From Pseudomonas oryzihabitans NBRC 102199 (GTDB lineage: Bacteria > Pseudomonadota > Gammaproteobacteria > Pseudomonadales > Pseudomonadaceae), in assembly GCF_000730625.1 (NCBI RefSeq), contig NZ_BBIT01000013.1, positions 186,001 through 250,000 of the forward strand: a DNA stretch of 64,000 bases, given 5' to 3'. Both the position numbers and the translations under genes were made by a program. Position 1 is the stretch's first letter; every line of letters starts with the position of its first letter. The notes under the pieces are model-generated. The model ran no database searches and had not been told where the DNA came from. It worked only from the letters and a program-made list of their open reading frames with translations. Below are positions 18,405 through 28,335 of this stretch, in pieces.

Positions 18405-19133
18405 TCAGGGGGTCTGGAAATCACCCCAGAGTTGCTGGGCCACGCTCAGGGCCACCACCGGCGCGGTCTCGGTGCGCAGCACCCGCGGCCCCAGGCGGGC
18501 CGGCTGGAAGCCGGCGGCGCGGGCGGCCGTGACTTCGGTCTCGCTCAGGCCGCCTTCCGGCCCGATCAGCAGGGCCAGGCGAGTGGGGCGGGCATGGCTT
18601 TCCAGGGGCTCGGCCACCGGGTGCAGGACCAGCTTGAGATCGGCGTCCAGCCCGGCCTGCCAGTCGGCCAGCAACTGCGGTGGATGGATCAGCGGCACCG
18701 TGGAGCGACCGCACTGTTCGCAGGCGCTGATGGCGACCTGGCGCCAGTGCTGCAGGCGCTTGTCGGCGCGTTCGTCCTTGAGGCGCACCTCACAGCGTTC
18801 GCTGACCAGTGGGGTGATCTCGGCCACCCCCAGCTCGGTGGCCTTCTGGATCGCCCAGTCCATGCGCTCGCCGCGGGACAGGCCCTGGCCGAGGTGGATC
18901 CGCAATGGCGAATCGGGTTGGCCGGGCAGTTCCTCGGTGAGCTCGACGCTGAGAGTCTTCTTGCCCACCTCGGCGACCTGGCCGAGGTATTCGCGGCCGC
19001 TGCCGTCGAACAGTTGCACGGCATCCCCCGGCGCCAGGCGCAGCACGCGGCCCAGGTAGTGGGCCTGGGCCTCGGGCAGGTCGAGACGGCCGAGGGCCAG
19101 GGGCAGGTCGAGGTGGCAGCGGGTGAGACGCAT
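18405..19133 (-). CDS. rsmE: 16S rRNA (uracil1498-N3)-methyltransferase RsmE
   Basis: A 242-residue SPOUT-class methyltransferase that makes m3U1498 in 16S rRNA. The N-terminal PUA-like part begins MRLTRCHLDLPLALG. The C-terminal knot carries LLIGPEGGLSETEV and LGPRVLRTETAPV, the SAM-binding loops of the family. It starts 13 bases after bioA ends. Both gene order and length match the corresponding P. aeruginosa locus. Confidence 0.95.
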   Translation of the reverse strand: MRLTRCHLDLPLALGRLDLPEAQAHYLGRVLRLAPGDAVQLFDGSGREYLGQVAEVGKKTLSVELTEELPGQPDSPLRIHLGQGLSRGERMDWAIQKATELGVAEITPLVSERCEVRLKDERADKRLQHWRQVAISACEQCGRSTVPLIHPPQLLADWQAGLDADLKLVLHPVAEPLESHARPTRLALLIGPEGGLSETEVTAARAAGFQPARLGPRVLRTETAPVVALSVAQQLWGDFQTP

Positions 19134-19146
19134 GGCGGACTCCAGA

Positions 19147-20547
19147 TCAGCCGGGATCGCGGTGGTTGGGGTGCAGGTCGCTCAGGGCGACGCTGACCGA
19201 GGTGCGGGTGGCGAGGTCGATGCCTTCGCTCGCCACCTCGGCGAGGAAGTCGATCTGCTCGGGGGTGATCACATAGGGCGGCAGGAAGTAGACCACGTTG
19301 CCCAGCGGCCGCAACAGGGCACCGCGGGAGAGGGCGTGCTGGTAGACGGCCAGGCCGCGGCGCTCCTGCCAGGGGTAGGGCGTGCGGCGGGCCTTGTCGG
19401 CGGTCATCTCGATGGCCAGGGCCATGCCGGTCTGGCGCACCTCGCCGACCTGGGGATGCTCGGCCAGGTGCGCGGTGGCCTCGGCCATGCGCCGGGCCAG
19501 GGGCTTGTTGGCTTCGATGACGTCGTCCTGGGCGAAGATGTCCAGGGTCGCCAGGGCGGCGGCGCAGGCCAGCGGATTGCCGGTGTAGCTGTGGGAATGC
19601 AGGAAGGCGCGCAGGGTGTGGTAGTCGTCGTAGAAGGCCTGGTAGACCGCATCGGTGGTCAGGCAGGCGGCCAGCGGCAGGTAGCCGCCGGTCAGGGCCT
19701 TGGACAGGCAGAGGAAATCCGGACGGATACCGGCCTGTTCGCAGGCGAACATCGTCCCGGTGCGACCGAAGCCCACGGCGATCTCGTCGTGGATCAGGTG
19801 CACGCCATAACGATCGCAGGCCTCGCGCAGGAGGCGCAGATAGACCGGGTGGTACATGCGCATGCCGGTGGCGCCCTGGATCAGCGGCTCGACGATGACC
19901 GCGGCGACGCTGGCGTGGTGCTCGGCCAAGGTGCGCTCCATGTGCACGAACATCTGCCGCGAATGCTCTTCCCAGTCCATGCCTTCGGGGCGCAGGTAGC
20001 AATCGGGGCTGGGCACCTTGAGGGTGTCCAGCAAGAGCCCCTGGTAGGTCTCGGTGAACAGCGCCACGTCGCCCACCGACATGGCCGCCACCGTCTCGCC
20101 GTGGTAGCTGTTGGTCAGGGTGACGAAGCGGCGCTTGTCCGGCTGGCCCACGTTGCGCCAGTAGTGGTAGCTCATCTTCAAGGCCACCTCGATGCACGAG
20201 GAGCCGTTGTCGGCATAGAACACCCGGTCGAGACCGGCCGGGGTCAGGGCGACCAGGCGCTCGGACAGCTCGATCACCGGCTGGTGACTGAAGCCGGCGA
20301 GGATGACGTGCTCCAGCTGGTCGACCTGGGCCTTGATGCGGTCGTTGATGCGCGGATTGGCGTGGCCGAAGACATTGACCCACCAGGAACTGACGGCGTC
20401 TAGGTAGCGCTTGCCGTCGAAGTCTTCCAGCCAGACGCCCTCGCCGCGGCGGATCGGGATCACCGGCAGCTGCTCGTGATCCTTCATCTGGGTGCAGGGG
20501 TGCCAGAGCACCTCCAGGTCACGGCGCATCCAGTCGTGATTGGTCAT
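19147..20547 (-). CDS. bioA: Adenosylmethionine-8-amino-7-oxononanoate aminotransferase (biotin synthesis)
   Basis: PLP-dependent aminotransferase that makes 7,8-diaminopelargonate from KAPA using SAM as amino donor. It has 466 residues, slightly above the E. coli length. Features include WWVNVFGHANPRIN, the cofactor segment DNGSSCIEVALKMSYHYW, HDEIAVGFGRTG and the PLP-lysine region LSKALTGGYLPLAA. The ATG at 20547 has AGGAG 8 bases upstream; an upstream in-frame start would add 15 residues without support. Other biotin genes are not in the window. It is divergent from the amine oxidase gene, with 174 bases between. Confidence 0.94.
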   Translation of the reverse strand: MTNHDWMRRDLEVLWHPCTQMKDHEQLPVIPIRRGEGVWLEDFDGKRYLDAVSSWWVNVFGHANPRINDRIKAQVDQLEHVILAGFSHQPVIELSERLVALTPAGLDRVFYADNGSSCIEVALKMSYHYWRNVGQPDKRRFVTLTNSYHGETVAAMSVGDVALFTETYQGLLLDTLKVPSPDCYLRPEGMDWEEHSRQMFVHMERTLAEHHASVAAVIVEPLIQGATGMRMYHPVYLRLLREACDRYGVHLIHDEIAVGFGRTGTMFACEQAGIRPDFLCLSKALTGGYLPLAACLTTDAVYQAFYDDYHTLRAFLHSHSYTGNPLACAAALATLDIFAQDDVIEANKPLARRMAEATAHLAEHPQVGEVRQTGMALAIEMTADKARRTPYPWQERRGLAVYQHALSRGALLRPLGNVVYFLPPYVITPEQIDFLAEVASEGIDLATRTSVSVALSDLHPNHRDPG

Positions 20548-20721
20548 TGGCGGTCTCCTGGCGACGGGCCCGGCGATAAAAAGGGGGCGCAAGCCTAAGC
20601 CAGGGCGCGCGACGGGAGCAAGGCGCGGGCCGATTGCCGGTCGTGGCGCCGTCTGGTTGCCCCGGGGCCGCTGGCGTATGCTGCGCCACCGCCGTTTCCC
20701 GGTCCCAGGAGTCTAGAAAAG

Positions 20722-22299
20722 ATGTCGTCGCGTTGGACAGGTTTTACCGTCTGCTTGGCAGCCGGCGTATTCGCTACCAGCCTGAGCGCAGGCGCTGCCG
20801 AGAAGGCCCATAAAGAGTCGCACAAGGCGCCGGAAAAGGCTGCCGCGGCGCCCGTCGCGCCCAGTGGTCCCTCGGTGATCGTGGTCGGTGCCGGCATGGC
20901 CGGTCTGGCCTCGGCCTATGAACTGCAGCAGGCCGGCTGGAACGTGACCCTGCTGGAAGCCGGCGCGCGCGTCGGCGGTCGCTCCGGTCTCGCCTCCAGC
21001 GAATGGATCGGCGACACCAAGGCCCAGCCGGTGCTCAACCACTACCTGGACACCTTCAAGCTCAAGACCGTGGACGCGCCGTCCTTCGTGCGCACCCCGG
21101 GCTATCTGATCGACGGCCAGTACTATTCCCAGGACGACCTGGTGCAGAAGATGCCGGCCGTGGCCGATGCCCTGAAGCGCGTCGACAAGTCCCTGGACGA
21201 CCTGGCCGCCGCCATCAGCGATCCGCTGCAGCCGACCGCCACCCCGACCCTGCACGCCCTCGACCAGATCAACGCCGCCACCTGGCTGGACAAGCAGAAT
21301 CTGCCGCCGGTGGCCCGCCAACTGATCAACCAGCGCATCCGCGTGCGCTATGACGAGCCCTCGCGGCTGTCGCTGCTCTATCTGGCCCAGCAGACCCGCG
21401 TCTATCGCGGCGTCGAGGACAAGGACCTGCGCGCCTCGCGCCTGCCCGGCGGCAGCGACGTCCTGGCCCAGGCCTTCGTCAAGCAGATCAAGACGATCAA
21501 GACCGACAGCAAGGTGTCGAGCATCGTCCAGGATCCGAGCGGCGTGACGGTCAAGGCCGGCGCCAATGGCTACAAGGCCGACTACGTGGTGATGGCGGTG
21601 CCGCTGCGCGCCCTCGGCCAGGTGCAGATGACCCCGGCGCTGGACGCCACCCAGCAGGCCGCCATCAAGGGCACCACCTACGGCTGGCGCGACCAGATCC
21701 TGCTCAAGTTCAAGACCCCGGTATGGGACAGCAAGTCGCGCATGAGCGGCGAGATCTACAGCGACCAGGGGCTGGGCATGCTGTGGGTGGAACCGGACGT
21801 CAAGGGCGGCGCCAATGTGCTGGTCAACCTGGCCGGCGACAGCGCGCGCCTGGTGCAGGCCTTCGGCGACAAGCAGATGGTCGATCAGGTGCTGATCCGC
21901 TTCCACGCCCTCTATCCCAAGGCGCGCGGTGCCTTCTCCGGCTACGAAGTCCGTCGCTACAGCCGCGATCCGGGCGTGGGCGGTGCCTATCTGGCCTATG
22001 GTCCGGGCCAGATCACCCGTTACTGGCGGCTGTGGGAAAAGCCCACCGGCCGGGTGATCTTTGCCGGCGAGCACACCGATCCGCTGCATCCGGGCACCCT
22101 GGAAGGGGCCCTGGCCAGCGGTCAGCGCGCCGCCGGCCAGGTCCGCGACCTCAAGGCCGGCAAGGCCGTGGTGCCGGTCGTCGCCAGCGCCAAGGCCCAG
22201 GCTCAGCCGGCTGCCGCGCCCAAGCCCGCCGACGCCGCGCCGGCCAAGGACAGTGGCGAGCACGGCTTCTTCTGGAAGCTGTTCCACTGGTCGTTCTGA
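20722..22299 (+). CDS. Exported flavin-containing amine oxidase family protein
   Basis: A 525-residue FAD-dependent oxidoreductase of the monoamine/polyamine oxidase family. An N-terminal signal peptide (about residues 1-26, hydrophobic core CLAAGVFATSLSAGAA) is followed by a Lys/Ala-rich linker and the dinucleotide-binding motif VVGAGMAGLASAYELQQAG with ARVGGRSG. The C-terminal FAD motif VIFAGEHTDPLHPGTLEGAL is complete. A Pro/Ala-rich segment and a final hydrophobic-aromatic tail (FFWKLFHWSF) end the protein. It has the genomic position of PA0421. The substrate, probably an amine in the periplasm, cannot be read from the sequence. Confidence 0.88.
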   Translation: MSSRWTGFTVCLAAGVFATSLSAGAAEKAHKESHKAPEKAAAAPVAPSGPSVIVVGAGMAGLASAYELQQAGWNVTLLEAGARVGGRSGLASSEWIGDTKAQPVLNHYLDTFKLKTVDAPSFVRTPGYLIDGQYYSQDDLVQKMPAVADALKRVDKSLDDLAAAISDPLQPTATPTLHALDQINAATWLDKQNLPPVARQLINQRIRVRYDEPSRLSLLYLAQQTRVYRGVEDKDLRASRLPGGSDVLAQAFVKQIKTIKTDSKVSSIVQDPSGVTVKAGANGYKADYVVMAVPLRALGQVQMTPALDATQQAAIKGTTYGWRDQILLKFKTPVWDSKSRMSGEIYSDQGLGMLWVEPDVKGGANVLVNLAGDSARLVQAFGDKQMVDQVLIRFHALYPKARGAFSGYEVRRYSRDPGVGGAYLAYGPGQITRYWRLWEKPTGRVIFAGEHTDPLHPGTLEGALASGQRAAGQVRDLKAGKAVVPVVASAKAQAQPAAAPKPADAAPAKDSGEHGFFWKLFHWSF

Positions 22300-22472
22300 T
22301 CCCGACCCGCGCCCGGAGGCTGCCCCTGCGCAGCCTCCCGGCCGCAGCGGACGGGGCCTCCATGCGCCGTCCGATCCATCGATTCCTTCGATATTGATTC
22401 GACACTTTTTCCGCTTTCCATCGATACGTTTGCGGCTAGGCTTAGGCAAAGCTTTTTCAGGAGAGAAAAGCG

Positions 22473-23027
22473 ATGCACTGGCGCAACGATGGCCTTCGCT
22501 ACGGTCTGGTAAGTCTGGTTCTGCATTGGGTCATGGCCCTGGCGATCGTCGCCATGTTCGCCTCCGGCCTGTGGATGCGCACCCTGGACTACTACGACAC
22601 CTGGTACCACACCGCCCCCGAACTGCATAAGAGCGCCGGCATCCTCCTGCTGATCGCCCTGGTGCTGCGCCTGCTCTGGCGCCTGGTCAGTCCGCCGCCG
22701 CCGGTGGAGGGCAGCCCCCTGGTGCGCCGCGCCGCCGGGGCCGGGCACTTCCTGCTCTATGCCTTGATGCTCAGCGTCATGGTGGCCGGCTATCTGATCT
22801 CCACCGCCGATGGTGTGGCCATCGATGTCTTCGGCTGGTTCAAGGTGCCGGCGACCCTGAGCGGCCTGCCGGACCAGGCCGATACCGCTGGCAAGATCCA
22901 CCTCTGGTTCGCCTGGACGCTGATCGTCCTGGCCGGCCTGCATGTGCTGGCCGCGCTCAAGCACCATTTCGTCGACCGCGACGGCACCCTGGTGCGCATG
23001 CTCGGCCGGGTCCATACCCCTTCCTGA
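22473..23027 (+). CDS. Cytochrome b561 family protein
   Basis: A 184-residue inner-membrane protein with four predicted helices (about residues 11-31, 50-68, 88-108 and 145-166). Histidines suitable for haem ligation are at [18 protein letters not shown], the HFLLYALML helix and the [21 protein letters not shown] helix. Families of this type carry electrons from the quinone pool. The gene for a YceI-like periplasmic protein follows 35 bases later, a pairing common in proteobacteria that suggests an electron-transfer or quinone/lipid-binding partnership. The start has a strong AGGAGAG site. Confidence 0.9.
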   Translation: MHWRNDGLRYGLVSLVLHWVMALAIVAMFASGLWMRTLDYYDTWYHTAPELHKSAGILLLIALVLRLLWRLVSPPPPVEGSPLVRRAAGAGHFLLYALMLSVMVAGYLISTADGVAIDVFGWFKVPATLSGLPDQADTAGKIHLWFAWTLIVLAGLHVLAALKHHFVDRDGTLVRMLGRVHTPS

Positions 23028-23062
23028 TGTTCGCTTCCCACCACCACATGGAGCTCCATCCA

Positions 23063-23641
23063 ATGCTGAAGAAAACCGTTGCCGCCCTGGCCCTGGGTAC
23101 CGCTCTGCTGGGCGCCGGCCAGGCCATGGCCGCCGATTACAAGATCGACAAGCAGGGCCAGCACGCCTTCATCCAGTTCCGCATCCAGCACCTGGGCTAC
23201 AGCTGGCTGTACGGCACCTTCAAGGACTTCGACGGCAACTTCAGCTTCGATGCCAAGGATCCGTCCGCCGACAAGATCAAGGTGACCATCAACACCGACA
23301 GCGTCGACACCAACCACGCCGAGCGTGACAAGCACCTGCGCAGTGCCGACTTCCTCAACGTCGCCGCCCATCCCCAAGCCAGCTTCGAATCCACCAAGGT
23401 CACCCCCACCGGCGACGGCACCGCCGACGTCACCGGCAACCTGACCCTGAACGGCGTGACCAAGCCGGTCACCATCAAGGCCCACTTCATGGGCGAGGGC
23501 AAGGATCCGTGGGGCGGCTACCGCGCCGGCTTCGAGGGCACCACCACCCTCAAACTCAAGGATTTCAACATCCAGAAGGACCTCGGTCCGAAGTCCCAGG
23601 AAGTGGAATTCATGCTGTCCTTCGAAGGCGTGCGCCAGTAA
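23063..23641 (+). CDS. YceI-family periplasmic lipid-binding protein (PasP-like)
   Basis: A 192-residue secreted protein with a clean signal peptide ([20 protein letters not shown], cleavage after AMA) and a YceI lipocalin-like beta-barrel ([20 protein letters not shown] ... [18 protein letters not shown]). Members bind isoprenoid lipids. By position it corresponds to PA0423 (PasP), once described as a secreted protease of P. aeruginosa, though the family fold has no evident protease site. The ATG at 23063 was chosen because it starts the signal peptide and has GGAG upstream. A terminator follows at 23669. Confidence 0.92.
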   Translation: MLKKTVAALALGTALLGAGQAMAADYKIDKQGQHAFIQFRIQHLGYSWLYGTFKDFDGNFSFDAKDPSADKIKVTINTDSVDTNHAERDKHLRSADFLNVAAHPQASFESTKVTPTGDGTADVTGNLTLNGVTKPVTIKAHFMGEGKDPWGGYRAGFEGTTTLKLKDFNIQKDLGPKSQEVEFMLSFEGVRQ

Positions 23642-23668
23642 CGGGACGCCCTCAGGTTGTAACCAAAG

Positions 23669-23693
23669 ATGCCGGATTCGTCCGGCATTTTTA
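23669..23693 (+). terminator. Rho-independent terminator after the yceI-like gene
   Basis: Perfect 8-bp stem (ATGCCGGA / TCCGGCAT) with a TTCG tetraloop followed by a run of five T. It ends the cytochrome b561-YceI transcript and insulates it from the efflux operon. Confidence 0.9.
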
Positions 23694-23868
23694 TGCCTGG
23701 TCGTTTTTGGCGACGAGGCGGGCGCCAGAGGAATCCCCCGGCAGAACTCGCCTTCAGCCTGATGGTCTGCTACCGAGGTCGGTCGTCTGGGCCTGATGTC
23801 GTAGGAATAACCGTTTTCACGAGGCGCCGGAGCCGCCGGCGAGATACCCGAGCATGGCGCTTGGGTTA
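23694..23868. other. Gene-free stretch where a mexR/ttgR gene would be expected
   Basis: Part of the 346-base gap between the yceI-like gene and mexA. Neither strand holds a reading frame resembling a MarR (MexR) or TetR (TtgR) regulator. Only a 12-codon minus-strand frame is present near 23820-23860. In P. aeruginosa and P. putida a divergent repressor gene lies here. Confidence 0.75.
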
Positions 23869-23898
23869 TTTACAAACAGTCGTGAACGTAAGTATATT
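23869..23898 (+). promoter_or_regulatory. mexA promoter overlapped by a TtgR-type operator
   Basis: A -35-like TTTACA (23869-23874) and a -10-like TATATT (23893-23898), 18 bases apart, flank and overlap a palindrome at 23870-23891 of the form TTAC-N3-CA-N4-TG-N3-GTAA. From memory, the P. putida ttgABC operator that binds the TetR-family repressor TtgR has almost the same half-sites (TATTTACAAACA and GTAAGTATATT) with the same overlap of promoter elements. The mexA start is 89 bases downstream. The operator assignment rests on this remembered similarity. Confidence 0.75.
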
Positions 23899-23987
23899 TG
23901 TCTGATAATAATTCCTATGCTCGAGCCGGTGCGGATCCACAAGGCGCGCTGCGCATGCTCATTTCCCCGCTTTCAAGGACTTTTGAT

Positions 23988-25184
23988 ATGCAGATCAAGC
24001 CGGCGCATGCCTTTTTCGCCCCCGCCCTGCTGGCCGTGGCCCTGGCCCTAGGCGCCTGCGGCAAGCAGGACAACAAGGACCAGCAGCAGCAACAGCAGCA
24101 GAAGCCCGCGGAGGTCGGGGTGGTGACGATGCAACCCCGCACCGTGACCCTCACCGACGAACTGCCTGGGCGCACCTCGGCCTTCCGCATCGCCGAGGTC
24201 CGTCCCCAGGTCAGCGGCATCCTGCTCAAGCGCTACTTCACCGAGGGCGCCGACGTGAAGGCCGGCACCCAGCTCTATCAGATCGATCCGCGCACCTACG
24301 AAGCCAACGTCAACTCGGCCAAGGCCTCGCTGGCCCAGGCCCAGGCGACCCTGGCCTCCAACCGGCTCAAGGCCCAGCGCTATGGCGCCCTGGTCAAGGA
24401 GCAGGCGATCAGCAAGCAGGAAGCCGACGACGCCCTGTCCATGCAGCGGCAGAACGAAGCCCAGGTGGAATCGGCGAGAGCCGCCCTGCGCAACGCCGAG
24501 ATCAACCTGGCCTACACCAAGGTCGCCGCGCCGATTTCCGGCCGCATCGGTCGCTCGATGATGACCGAAGGCGCCCTGGTCACCGCCGACCAGACCACCG
24601 CCCTGACTAGCATCACCCAGCTCGATCCCATCTATGTCGACGTGACCCAGTCCGCCACCGACCTGCTGCGCCTGCGCCGTGAACTGGACAGCGGTCAGCT
24701 GCAGCGCGTGCAGGGCGAGAACGCCGCCGAGGTCAAGCTGATGCTGGAAGACGGCAGCGCCTACAGCCGTCCCGGCAAGCTCAAGTTCGCCGAGGTCTCG
24801 GTGGATCAGGGCACCGGCTCGGTGACCATCCGTGCCGAATTCCCCAACCCCGACAAGCTGCTGCTGCCCGGCATGTTCGTGCGTGCCCAGCTGCAGTCCG
24901 GCGTTCGCCAGAATGCCCTGCTGGTGCCGCAACAGGGCGTGACCCGCGACATCAAGGGCCAGCCCACCGCCATGGTGGTCAACGGCGAAGGCAAGGTCGA
25001 GCAGCGAATCCTCAAGACCGAGCGTACCGTGGGCTCCGACTGGCTGGTCACCGACGGCCTGAAGGCGGGTGACAAGGTCATCACCGAGGGCCTGCAGAAG
25101 ATCAAGCCGGGCGCCACCGTCACCACCAAGCCGGCGAGCAACATCGCCTCCGCCGAGCAGAAGCCGGCGGGTCAGGCTCAGTAA
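23988..25184 (+). CDS. mexA: RND efflux periplasmic adaptor lipoprotein (MexA/TtgA type)
   Basis: A 398-residue membrane-fusion protein. The signal ends in the lipobox LALGAC, so it is anchored to the inner membrane by a lipidated Cys. A glutamine tract follows, then the barrel-sandwich (RPQVSGILLKRYFTEGADVKAG), the alpha-helical hairpin (about residues 95-165), the beta-barrel and a membrane-proximal domain. It bridges MexB and OprM in a tripartite pump for hydrophobic drugs. The ATG at 23988, preceded by AAGGA, begins the signal peptide; an earlier in-frame start was rejected. mexB follows after 12 bases. Confidence 0.94.
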   Translation: MQIKPAHAFFAPALLAVALALGACGKQDNKDQQQQQQQKPAEVGVVTMQPRTVTLTDELPGRTSAFRIAEVRPQVSGILLKRYFTEGADVKAGTQLYQIDPRTYEANVNSAKASLAQAQATLASNRLKAQRYGALVKEQAISKQEADDALSMQRQNEAQVESARAALRNAEINLAYTKVAAPISGRIGRSMMTEGALVTADQTTALTSITQLDPIYVDVTQSATDLLRLRRELDSGQLQRVQGENAAEVKLMLEDGSAYSRPGKLKFAEVSVDQGTGSVTIRAEFPNPDKLLLPGMFVRAQLQSGVRQNALLVPQQGVTRDIKGQPTAMVVNGEGKVEQRILKTERTVGSDWLVTDGLKAGDKVITEGLQKIKPGATVTTKPASNIASAEQKPAGQAQ

Positions 25185-25196
25185 GGGGAGCGCCCG

Positions 25197-28100
25197 ATGT
25201 CCAAGTTCTTCATCGACCGGCCCATCTTCGCCTGGGTGATCGCCCTGGTGATCATGCTCGCCGGTATCCTGTCGATCCTCAATCTGCCGATCAACCAGTA
25301 CCCGAACATCGCCGCCCCGGCGGTCTCGATCCAGGTGAGCTACCCGGGCGCCTCGGCGCAGACGGTGCAGGACACCGTGGTCCAGGTCATCGAGCAGCAG
25401 ATGAACGGGATCGACAACCTCAGGTACATCTCCTCGGAGTCCAACTCCGATGGCAGCATGACCATCATCGTGACCTTCAACCAGGGCACCAACTCCGACA
25501 TCGCCCAGGTCCAGGTGCAGAACAAGCTGCAGCTGGCGACGCCGCTGCTGCCGCAGGAAGTGCAGCAGCAGGGCATGCGCGTGGCCAAGTACCAGCGCAA
25601 CTTCATGATGGTGGTGGGCCTGGTCTCCATGGACGGCTCCCTGACCAAGGAAGACCTGTCCAACTACATCGTTTCCAACATGCGCGATCCCATCGCGCGG
25701 ACCAGCGGTGTGGGTGACTTCCAGGTGTTCGGTGCCCAGTACGCCATGCGCATCTGGCTCGATCCGCAGAAGCTGGTGAAGTACCAGCTGACGCCGGTCG
25801 ACGTCAGCAGCGCCATCCAAAGCCAGAACGTGCAGATCGCCTCCGGTCAGCTCGGCGGCCTGCCGGCGGTGCCGGGGCAACAGCTCAACGCCACCATCAT
25901 CGGCAAGACCCGCCTGACCAGCGTCGAGGAATTCGGCAAGATCTTCCTCAAGGTCGATCAGAGCGGCGCCCAGGTGCGCCTGCGCGACGTGGCACGGGTG
26001 GAGCTGGGGGGCGAGAACTATTCCATCGACGCTCAGTTCGACGGCAAGCCGGCCTCCGGCATGGCCCTGCGTCTGGCCACCGGGGCCAACGCCCTGGACA
26101 CCGCCAAGGCGGTCCGCGCCACCATCGAGCGGCTCAAGCCGTTCATGCCGCCGGGCATGGAAGTGGTCTATCCCTATGACACCACCCCGGTGGTGACCGC
26201 CTCCATCCACGAGGTGGTCAAGACCCTGGGCGAGGCGATCCTGCTGGTGTTCCTGGTGATGTTCCTGTTCCTGCAGAACTTCCGGGCCACCCTGATCCCC
26301 ACCATCGCCGTACCCGTGGTTCTGCTGGGCACCTTCGCGGTGCTGCTGGCCGCCGGTTTCACCATCAACATCCTGACCATGTTCGGCATGGTACTCGCCA
26401 TCGGCCTGCTGGTGGACGATGCCATCGTGGTGGTGGAAAACGTCGAGCGGGTGATGGCCGAGGAGGGGCTCTCGCCCAAGGAGGCGACGCGCAAGTCCAT
26501 GGGCCAGATCCAGGGCGCCCTGGTCGGTATCGCCATGGTGCTGTCGGCGGTGTTCGTGCCCATGGCCTTCTTTGGCGGCTCCACCGGGGTGATCTATCGC
26601 CAGTTCTCCATCACCATCGTTTCCTCGATGGTGCTCTCGGTGCTGGTGGCCCTGATCCTGACCCCGGCGCTGTGCGCCACCCTGCTCAAGCCGGTCAAGC
26701 AGGGGCACCACGAGAAGCGCGGTTTCTTCGGCTGGTTCAACCGCAAGTTCGAGAGCGGTCAGCACCGCTACGAGCGCAGCGTGGCCGCGGTGATCCGCCA
26801 CAAGGTGCCCTTCCTGCTGCTGTACCTGCTGATCGTCGGCGTCATGGTGTTCCTGTTCACCCGCATCCAATCGTCCTTCCTGCCGGAAGAGGACCAGGGC
26901 GTGATCTTCGCCCAGGTCACCACGCCGCCGGGCTCCAGTGCCGAGCGGACGCAGAAGGTGCTCGACACCATGCGCGAGATGATGATGAAGAACGACTCGA
27001 GCGCGGTCAGCTCGATGTTCACCGTCAACGGCTTCAACTTCGCCGGTCGCGGCCAGAGTTCGGGTCTGGCGTTCATCCAGCTCAAGCCCTGGGAAGAGCG
27101 CCCGGACGCCAAGGACGGGGCCAGTGCCGTGGCCGGTCGCGCCATGGGCTACCTGTCGGGCATCAAGGACGCCATCGTCTACGCCATCGTGCCGCCGGCG
27201 GTGCTGGAGCTGGGTAACGCCACCGGCTTCGACTTCTATCTGCAGGACCAGGGCGGCATCGGCCACGAGGCGCTCATGGCCGCGCGCAACCAACTGCTCG
27301 GCATGGCCGCGCAGAATCCAAAGCTGATGCAGACCCGTCCCAACGGCCTCAACGACGAGCCGCAATTCAAGCTCATCGTCGACGACGAGAAGGTGCGCGC
27401 CCTGGGGCTGTCGCAGAGCGACGTCAACCAGACGCTGTCCATCGGCTGGGCGTCCAGCTACGTCAACGACTTCATCGACCGCGGTCGGGTGAAGAAGGTG
27501 TATCTGCAGGGCGAAGCCAGCGCGCGGATGAATCCCGAGGACTTCAACAAGTGGTACGTGCGCAACAGCGCGGGCGAGATGGTGCCGGTGTCGGCCTTCG
27601 CCCGCGGCGAGTGGATCTACGGCTCGCCCAAGCTGGAGCGCTACAACGGCATCTCCTCGCTGGAGATCCTCGGTTCCGCGGCGCCCGGCTACAGCACCGG
27701 TGACGCCATGGCCGAGATCGAGCGCATGGCCAAGGACCTGCCGCAGGGCGTGGGTATCGCCTGGACCGGTCTGTCCTACGAGGAGCGCCTGTCGGGCTCC
27801 CAGGCGCCGGCGCTCTACGCCCTGTCGCTGCTGGTGGTGTTCCTCTGCCTCGCGGCGCTGTACGAGAGCTGGTCGATCCCGATCGCGGTCATCCTGGTGG
27901 TGCCGCTGGGGGTGGTGGGGGCCTTGCTGGCCACCTACTTCCGTGGCCTGGCCAACGACGTCTTCTTCCAGGTCGGTCTGTTGACGACCATCGGTCTGGC
28001 AGCGAAGAACGCCATCCTGATCGTGGAATTCGCCAAGGAGCTGCACGAGGGCGGCAAGAACATCGTCGATGCGGCGGTGGAAGCCTCGCGCATGCGTCTG

Positions 28101-28334
28101 CGGCCCATCATCATGACCTCCATGGCCTTCATCCTGGGCGTGGTGCCCCTGGCGATCTCCTCGGGCGCGAGCTCCGGCAGTCAGCACGCCGTGGGTACCG
28201 GCGTGATCGGCGGCATGCTCACCGCCACGATACTGGCGATCTTCTGGATTCCCATGTTCTACGTGGTGGTCAGCAGCCTGTTCAAGGACAAGGCCACCAA
28301 GGACCAGGAAGCCCATGGCAAGGAAGGACACTGA
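25197..28334 (+). CDS. mexB: RND efflux inner-membrane transporter (MexB/TtgB type)
   Basis: A 1045-residue HAE1-family proton/drug antiporter, the usual length. It begins [20 protein letters not shown] and has twelve predicted membrane helices with two large periplasmic loops. The proton-relay aspartates Asp407 and Asp408 lie in [18 protein letters not shown] at the same numbers as in MexB. The FGG loop motif is present ([10 protein letters not shown]). The position after rsmE-bioA and the yceI-like gene matches mexAB-oprM of P. aeruginosa, so I use that name, though TtgB is equally close. A GGGGAG site precedes the start. Confidence 0.95.
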   Translation: MSKFFIDRPIFAWVIALVIMLAGILSILNLPINQYPNIAAPAVSIQVSYPGASAQTVQDTVVQVIEQQMNGIDNLRYISSESNSDGSMTIIVTFNQGTNSDIAQVQVQNKLQLATPLLPQEVQQQGMRVAKYQRNFMMVVGLVSMDGSLTKEDLSNYIVSNMRDPIARTSGVGDFQVFGAQYAMRIWLDPQKLVKYQLTPVDVSSAIQSQNVQIASGQLGGLPAVPGQQLNATIIGKTRLTSVEEFGKIFLKVDQSGAQVRLRDVARVELGGENYSIDAQFDGKPASGMALRLATGANALDTAKAVRATIERLKPFMPPGMEVVYPYDTTPVVTASIHEVVKTLGEAILLVFLVMFLFLQNFRATLIPTIAVPVVLLGTFAVLLAAGFTINILTMFGMVLAIGLLVDDAIVVVENVERVMAEEGLSPKEATRKSMGQIQGALVGIAMVLSAVFVPMAFFGGSTGVIYRQFSITIVSSMVLSVLVALILTPALCATLLKPVKQGHHEKRGFFGWFNRKFESGQHRYERSVAAVIRHKVPFLLLYLLIVGVMVFLFTRIQSSFLPEEDQGVIFAQVTTPPGSSAERTQKVLDTMREMMMKNDSSAVSSMFTVNGFNFAGRGQSSGLAFIQLKPWEERPDAKDGASAVAGRAMGYLSGIKDAIVYAIVPPAVLELGNATGFDFYLQDQGGIGHEALMAARNQLLGMAAQNPKLMQTRPNGLNDEPQFKLIVDDEKVRALGLSQSDVNQTLSIGWASSYVNDFIDRGRVKKVYLQGEASARMNPEDFNKWYVRNSAGEMVPVSAFARGEWIYGSPKLERYNGISSLEILGSAAPGYSTGDAMAEIERMAKDLPQGVGIAWTGLSYEERLSGSQAPALYALSLLVVFLCLAALYESWSIPIAVILVVPLGVVGALLATYFRGLANDVFFQVGLLTTIGLAAKNAILIVEFAKELHEGGKNIVDAAVEASRMRLRPIIMTSMAFILGVVPLAISSGASSGSQHAVGTGVIGGMLTATILAIFWIPMFYVVVSSLFKDKATKDQEAHGKEGH

Positions 28335-28335
28335 T

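Noticed and set aside
22315-22338. Hairpin GGAGGCTG/CAGCCTCC after the amine oxidase gene as a terminator
   Set aside because: No T-run follows and the arms are short, so it was not listed as a terminator, though it may have a role.
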